Positions 12,801 to 18,800 of a stretch of DNA of 64,000 bases are shown piece by piece (the stretch's first letter is position 1; each line of letters starts with the position of its first letter). Origin of the DNA: Symbiodinium natans. Lineage: Eukaryota > Sar > Dinophyceae > Suessiales > Symbiodiniaceae. Where the stretch lies: contig CAJNDS010000313.1 of the NCBI GenBank assembly GCA_905221605.1, forward strand, positions 845,275-909,274, in the 5' to 3' direction. The translations under genes and the position numbers were made by a program. Below the pieces are notes generated by a model. That model was not told where the DNA came from. It did no database searches and saw only the letters and a program-made list of their open reading frames with translations.

Positions 12801-15800
12801 AACCCTAAACCCTAAACCCTAAACCCTAAACCCCTAAACCCTAAACCCTAAACCCCTAACCATTAAACCCTAAACCCTAAACCCTAAACCCTAAACCACC
12901 CTTCTATACTAGCCGCCCTAGGTTCCCCCCATAATTCTCTGTTGTGCTTTACTGTAACTTTAGATCCTTAGCCTTTTTGGGTTTATTGGGTTTCGTAATA
13001 AGGCAGCTAAAATTAAATTCATAGCTGCCCGGCTAAGTGCAGCCAAGAATTGAGGCTATTTAGGGACAAGTAAGCGTGCTGGTAATAAAGGTTATTTCAA
13101 GGGGGAACCTAGAGGGGATAGTGTAGTAGGGAAACCCATGACAGTTTCAATGCCAGGGCTCTCAACCCTAGATAAACCCGGAAACCCTGAGCAGCCCTAT
13201 GTGTTCTTTCATTGGCAAGGCTTAGGGGCTTGTTTTTGGGTCAACGCTGTGTGTTTTTTGTTTGACTACTGTGCTTGCTTTACTTCTGAGTTCCCTATAA
13301 ATCCGAACCCCGAAAATTCCCAACCCGCAGGCCCCCCTATCCCGCCGTTGCAAGGGTGGCCAGCAAAACAAAGTTGATATTTTGGGATGTTCGTAGTCCT
13401 TAATGGGGATTATAAAGAGGGGTACTATACTCCCTATTCCGGACTGCTAGTATAAAGGGGGAACATCCCAACTGACACCCCAAATCCCACACACAAAGCC
13501 TTCCCCAACGAACAACGGGCACTCATTTCGCACGCTGCTGGACCATAAGAAACCCTGAAGCCAAAAAAACCCAAGCTCCTAAACTCCGATAGAAACCCTA
13601 AACCCTAAAGCCATTATAAATCCTACCCTAAACCCTAAACCCTAAACCCTAAACCCTAAACCCTAAACCCTAAACCCTAAACCCTAAACCCTCAAGGTTT
13701 CGAAGGCGGGGATTGGGGCCTTTGGAGGCCTCCGCAGTTCGTTTCGCACGACTGCTGGCGTGGGGGCTGACATGCTCTCGGTTTCAGCTTGGGTCCTCTT
13801 TGGGGCTTAGGGATGTTTAGGGTTTGGGGTTTAGGGCTTAGGGTTTAGGGTTCAGGGTTTAGGGTTTATGGCCCTAAGCATCTACCCGAAAAACAAAACA
13901 AAAGAAGTTTACCCAACGCGCTTGAACCCTAAACCATCAACCCTAAACCCTACATCCTGAACCCTAAACCCTAAACCCCAAACCCCAAACCCTAAACCCT
14001 AAACCCTAAACCCTATCCGGCAACTTGAATGCAAGCCCCAGGCCGGGACCCAGGACCACGCGCGAGCTTCCCTTCCTTGGCGGAGGCGGCCCATTAACGT
14101 TTGTGAATAGGGTTTAGGGTTTCGGGTTTAGGGTTTAGGGTTTAGGGTTCCAGGTGGGGTGGTTTAGGGTTAATCAGGTTTGGTGACCTTTACAGGGTGT
14201 ACGGCCCCCTAAACCCTAAATTCATGCACGTTTCCGTTTCGGAGCCTCCGGCCCCAACTGGCAGCCGCTGTCCCCAATGGGGGGAGCCCAAAATCCAGCC
14301 CAAGCCCCCCCCCAAAACCATCGTGTGCTTTAGGGTTTAGGGTTTAGGGGTTTAGGGGTTTAGGGTTCAGGGTTTAGGGTTTAGGGTTTAGGGTTTAGGG
14401 TTCCCGGGGGCAGGCAATGCTTATTTTGGAGTTTACGATACTAGGGGTACCTTATTTGGAGTCCTTATTCATCAGGGGATCCTACTATTTGGGGGTCCAT
14501 ATTGCCCTAAACCCTAAACTCTGAAGAACCCTAAACCCTAAACCCTAAACCCTAAACCCTAAACCCTAAACCAGGAGCTTCATCCTGGTGTAGGTTTTGG
14601 AGGGAGAACGGAGGCAGTCTGAATGAGTCCCCGGGAGCAGACCTTAAATTCCTAGACCCTCAACCTGAGATCCTAGACCCTGAGCCCTAAACCCTGAAAC
14701 CCTGAACCTTGAAACCCTAACGCTAAAGCGTGAAACCTTCCGTGCGTTCTTCTGCTAAACCCTAAACCCTAAACCCTAAACCCGAAACCCGAAACCCGAA
14801 ACCCGAAACCCTAAACCCTAAACCCTAAACCCTAAACCCTAAACCCTAAACCCTAAACCCTAAACCCTAAACCCTAAACCCTAACCGGATGGGCGCACCT
14901 TGGACTCCCCGGCCTTTTCGTAGCTCTGTAGTCTCCCAGTTATCTTCTACCTTAAGTCTTCCCTAAACCCTAAACGCTCAGCCCTAAACCCTAAACCCTA
15001 AACCCTAAACCCGGGTTGTAGGGGTGATAGGGTTTAGGGCTTATAGGGTTGAACCATAGGGTTTAGGGCTTGTAGGGTTGAACCAAAGGCTTATAAGCCT
15101 TTGGTTGGTTTACGGTTTAGGGTTGAGCCAAACCCTGAAACCTCAAATGCCTTAGACTCGGGGCTTTGATACTGTAGGAGCAGGGTTTAGGTTTCAAGGT
15201 TTAGGTGTGGGGGGGGGGGGGGGGGGCTTCTTTGGTTTATAGAGTTTCAGATGGGCTTGAAGGCTTGCAAGGCTGTGTATTCGTGTTCACGGTTTGAAGG
15301 GCTTCGGGCTTAGGGTTTAGCGTTCACGAGGTACTTGCGCCTGGCTGCCCACCAGTGAGACCGACATTGACTTGACGCACGAGCTGGAGCGAGTCCGCAT
15401 GCAGGTGCCGCTGCGCATGTCGCAAATAAGTTGGTGGGTTAAGATTTCTGGGAGTTTGTTGTTTGGTACCCTGCCCTGAACAACGAGGCGCTAAACCCTA
15501 TAAACCCTAAACCCTAAACCCTAAGAAAAAGGGACCCACAAAGGGGACCAGGACTTAACACAGCCCTTGATTGAGCGCCTATCTTTGGCACTCGGTGTGC
15601 TTGGCCTGTTGCATGCCAATATGGCGGTTTCCGAAAATCGAGGTACCCTTGTTTGGGGGGGCCCATAATAGTAAGGATTCTAGTATTTGGGGGTATATGA
15701 GGGTACCCCCTATCTTGGGAAATGCCCAAATACACCCCCGGGCCGAAAGTTTCGACCCACGGCACATGTTGGACAACATGCAGACGGTGCATACTTGCGC

Positions 15801-18800
15801 GGAGTCACGGGGTGCCGAAGAGTCGCGCTTTCACTGTGCCTGCTAGCGGAGAAAATAATACCCTGTTAAAATATGGTACTATAGAAGCTCCCGAGGAGTC
15901 CCCCAGCCTCATTGTGTCAGGAGTCTATGGGGAAGAGGGCGGGGTACGGGTGTCAGAACCCCAAGATGTCGGTGGGTCGAACTATCGGCCCGGCGCAGTA
16001 TTGCATGTTTCGGGGTGTCCGTGTACGGTGCGTTGTTCGTCACGTTCTCTTAAGGTTGAACCGTCCGGAGCATTCGGGTTTAGGGTTTAGGGTTCAGTCG
16101 GCACTCGTCAAACACTCCAGCAAATACCCCTGCCGTGAAAATGCCATTCAGGGAAACTTAGGGTGTGGGAACGGGGTGGGTGGCAGACAAGCCCTGCACC
16201 CCTTTCAGTTTAAGGGGTAGAAGGGTTATTCGGGTCAGTAGGGTTATTAGGGTTACTAGAATTATCAGGGTGATTAGGGTTATTGGGGTTATTGGGACTA
16301 CGAGGGTTGTAGATCCGATGCCCGTTACCCTAAACCCTAAACCCTAAACCCTGAACCCTAAACCCTAAATCCTAAACCCTGTGCACCCGAAGCCCCAAGC
16401 CCTCGCACACGCTGAGCCGAAGCTCTACGCATCCGCAGGCTCGTCGTCGCGGCGTCGCACCCGGCATCCTGACACGCATTGCTACCGCTAATAGGGTTTA
16501 GGGTTTAGGGTTTAGGGTTTAGGGTTCAGGGTTTAGGGTTTAGGGTTTAGGGCCCACAGTATGGCTTCATTTTGGCTGTACACAATATATACAATACAAG
16601 TACACTATACAAAGCCCTCCGACGAACCTCCCTACTCTGGCACAAACTCTTCAAATATCTAAAGATTGCCTGAACCAGCAGCGCGGCATGCAACCACTTG
16701 ATGCCTTCTAACGTCTTGTCCTGTGAGGGCTACTCTTCTTTCCCAGAGGGTCCACTTGTAGTATTTTTCTGGAATCAGGTACCCAGAAACCATACCAAAT
16801 AGCATAGTACTAGACGTGGCCCCTGCCAACGAGGCAGCACTGTGGATGGCCAGGCCACCGCATCCCGTGTTTCTTGGAGTTTTGAAGGCTGTAGGAAAAC
16901 GCGGGCTTTTGCGTTGCTTTCAGAATGCTCCGGCTGGTTAGCCCTGATGGCCTTAAAAGCTCAGCTCTCTCAATGTTCTACATGGCAAGTTCCGCGGTGG
17001 TTCCGACCTGGTGGTAGGGTGCAAGCGCATGTCATGGTTCCAGGGCGGAGGTTTAGTTGGAGCCACTCGGCACAGTTCTGGGGGCAGGTCTGGTCGCGGG
17101 GCTTGAAGAATGGGCTATTTAGGGTTTTGGGGTTTAGGGTTTGAGGTTTAGGGGTTAATTAGGGCAAACTGTAGGGTTTGGGGGTTAGGGTTTAGGGTCT
17201 GGGGTTTTCAGGTTGGGGTTGGCATGTGAGAGTTCAGGGCTCAGGGGCTGAGCTTCCCAAACCAACCCTGAAATCGCCTCTGAGACAGCCCCAACGAGGG
17301 AACCTTATAAGGGGCCTTGGGGGGGGGGGGGGTGTATAAGGAGGTTCTGGAGGGAATGCTTAGGTATCTCGGGACTATATAAGGTATATGTAGGGGGAGT
17401 ATATGTAGGTTCTACTAGGGAAGCCCTAAACACTAAACCCTAAACCCTAAACCCTAAAACCCTAAAACCCTAAACCCTAAACCCTAAACCCTAAACCCTA
17501 AACCCTATAAACCCTAAACCCTCATGGCCCTGAAGCTTCCTGCTCCGGCGCAGGCGAAGACCTCCTCACTGCTGTCCCTCGGCTCGCAGTTTGGCGTTGG
17601 GCCTGGCCATGATGGCTTCGTAGCTGAGTGAATACACTTTACATTTTGGGGGATACAAAACTCCCATCATCATAATGTTAAGAAGAATAGTAAGAAGAAT
17701 GAGAATGAAAAGAATAATGAGAACAATGCGAATAAACAGAATAATGAGAATAGTGAGAATTATCATAATAATGATAATCGTAATAAGTAATAGTCACAAT
17801 CATATAATAGAATTAGTAATAATAGGAGTAGCAAAAATAGACTGCGATACACGGGGTTTCTGTGACCCGGACCTGACGTAGCTTTGTATTTATCACACCC
17901 AAGAAGAAAACATGACCCAGGAAGCTGACCCTCAGTTTCAGCCCTGAAACCTGAACCCTAAACCCTAAACCCTCAACCCTAAACCCGAAACCCTAAACCC
18001 TCAACCCTAAACCCTAAACCCCAAACCCTAAACCCTAAACCCTAAACCCCAACCCTCTTTGCAAAAGGCTCGGCTCTCTAACGGAGAAGCGGCTTCAAGA
18101 GCTGAAGCGCAAGTGACTCGGCGCGGCGGAAGAGGAGATTGGGGTTTAGGGTTGAGGGTTAGGGGTCAGGGGTAAAGGGTTTCGGGTTTATGGTTTAGGG
18201 CTTCGGGTTTAGGGTTGGGTTTAGGGGTTCAGGGCTTAGGGTTTAGAATTTCGGGTTTAGTGTGTGTGTGTGTCCAGCGCGTAAGCAGCTCAGCCATTTT
18301 GCGGCGCCTTGAACTGGCAAGGGCAAGACCATGATTTGAGCAATGGACCCTTAAACCCTTAAACCCTTGAACCCTTGAACCCTTAAACCCTTAAACCCTG
18401 AAACCCTTAAACCCTTAAACCCTTAAGCCCTTAAGCCCTTAAACCCTTAAGCCCTTAAACCCTTAAACCCTTAAGCCCTTAAACCCTAACACCGTAAACC
18501 CTGAACCCCAAACCCTTGAGCCCCAAACCCTGAACCCTGAACCCTGAACCCTAAACCCTAAACCCTAAACCCTAAACCCTACGAAGTCCACACCCAGGTT
18601 CCTTCTGCCTTTTGCCAGCCAGCGACTTGTGAATGGCAAGCTGGTGGTCGTCCCCTGGCTGCCGCGAGCACCCAAACCGCTGCAGGCCCTCGGCTTTCAG
18701 GTCAAGGATCCCCCTAAGGGTTTAGGGTGTGTTTAGGGTTTAGGGTTTGGGGTTTAGGGTTTGGGATTTGGGGTTTAGGGTTTAGGGTTTGGGGTTGTCC

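Noticed and set aside
16165-16347. Arg/Val/Ile-repeat protein
   Set aside because: Translation of GGGTTATTAGGGTTA-type degenerate repeat; no exon borders.
17566-17881. Ile/Leu-rich membrane proteins on both strands
   Set aside because: The A-rich low-complexity stretch gives open hydrophobic frames on the complementary strand and Arg/Met-rich ones on the other; neither is supported.
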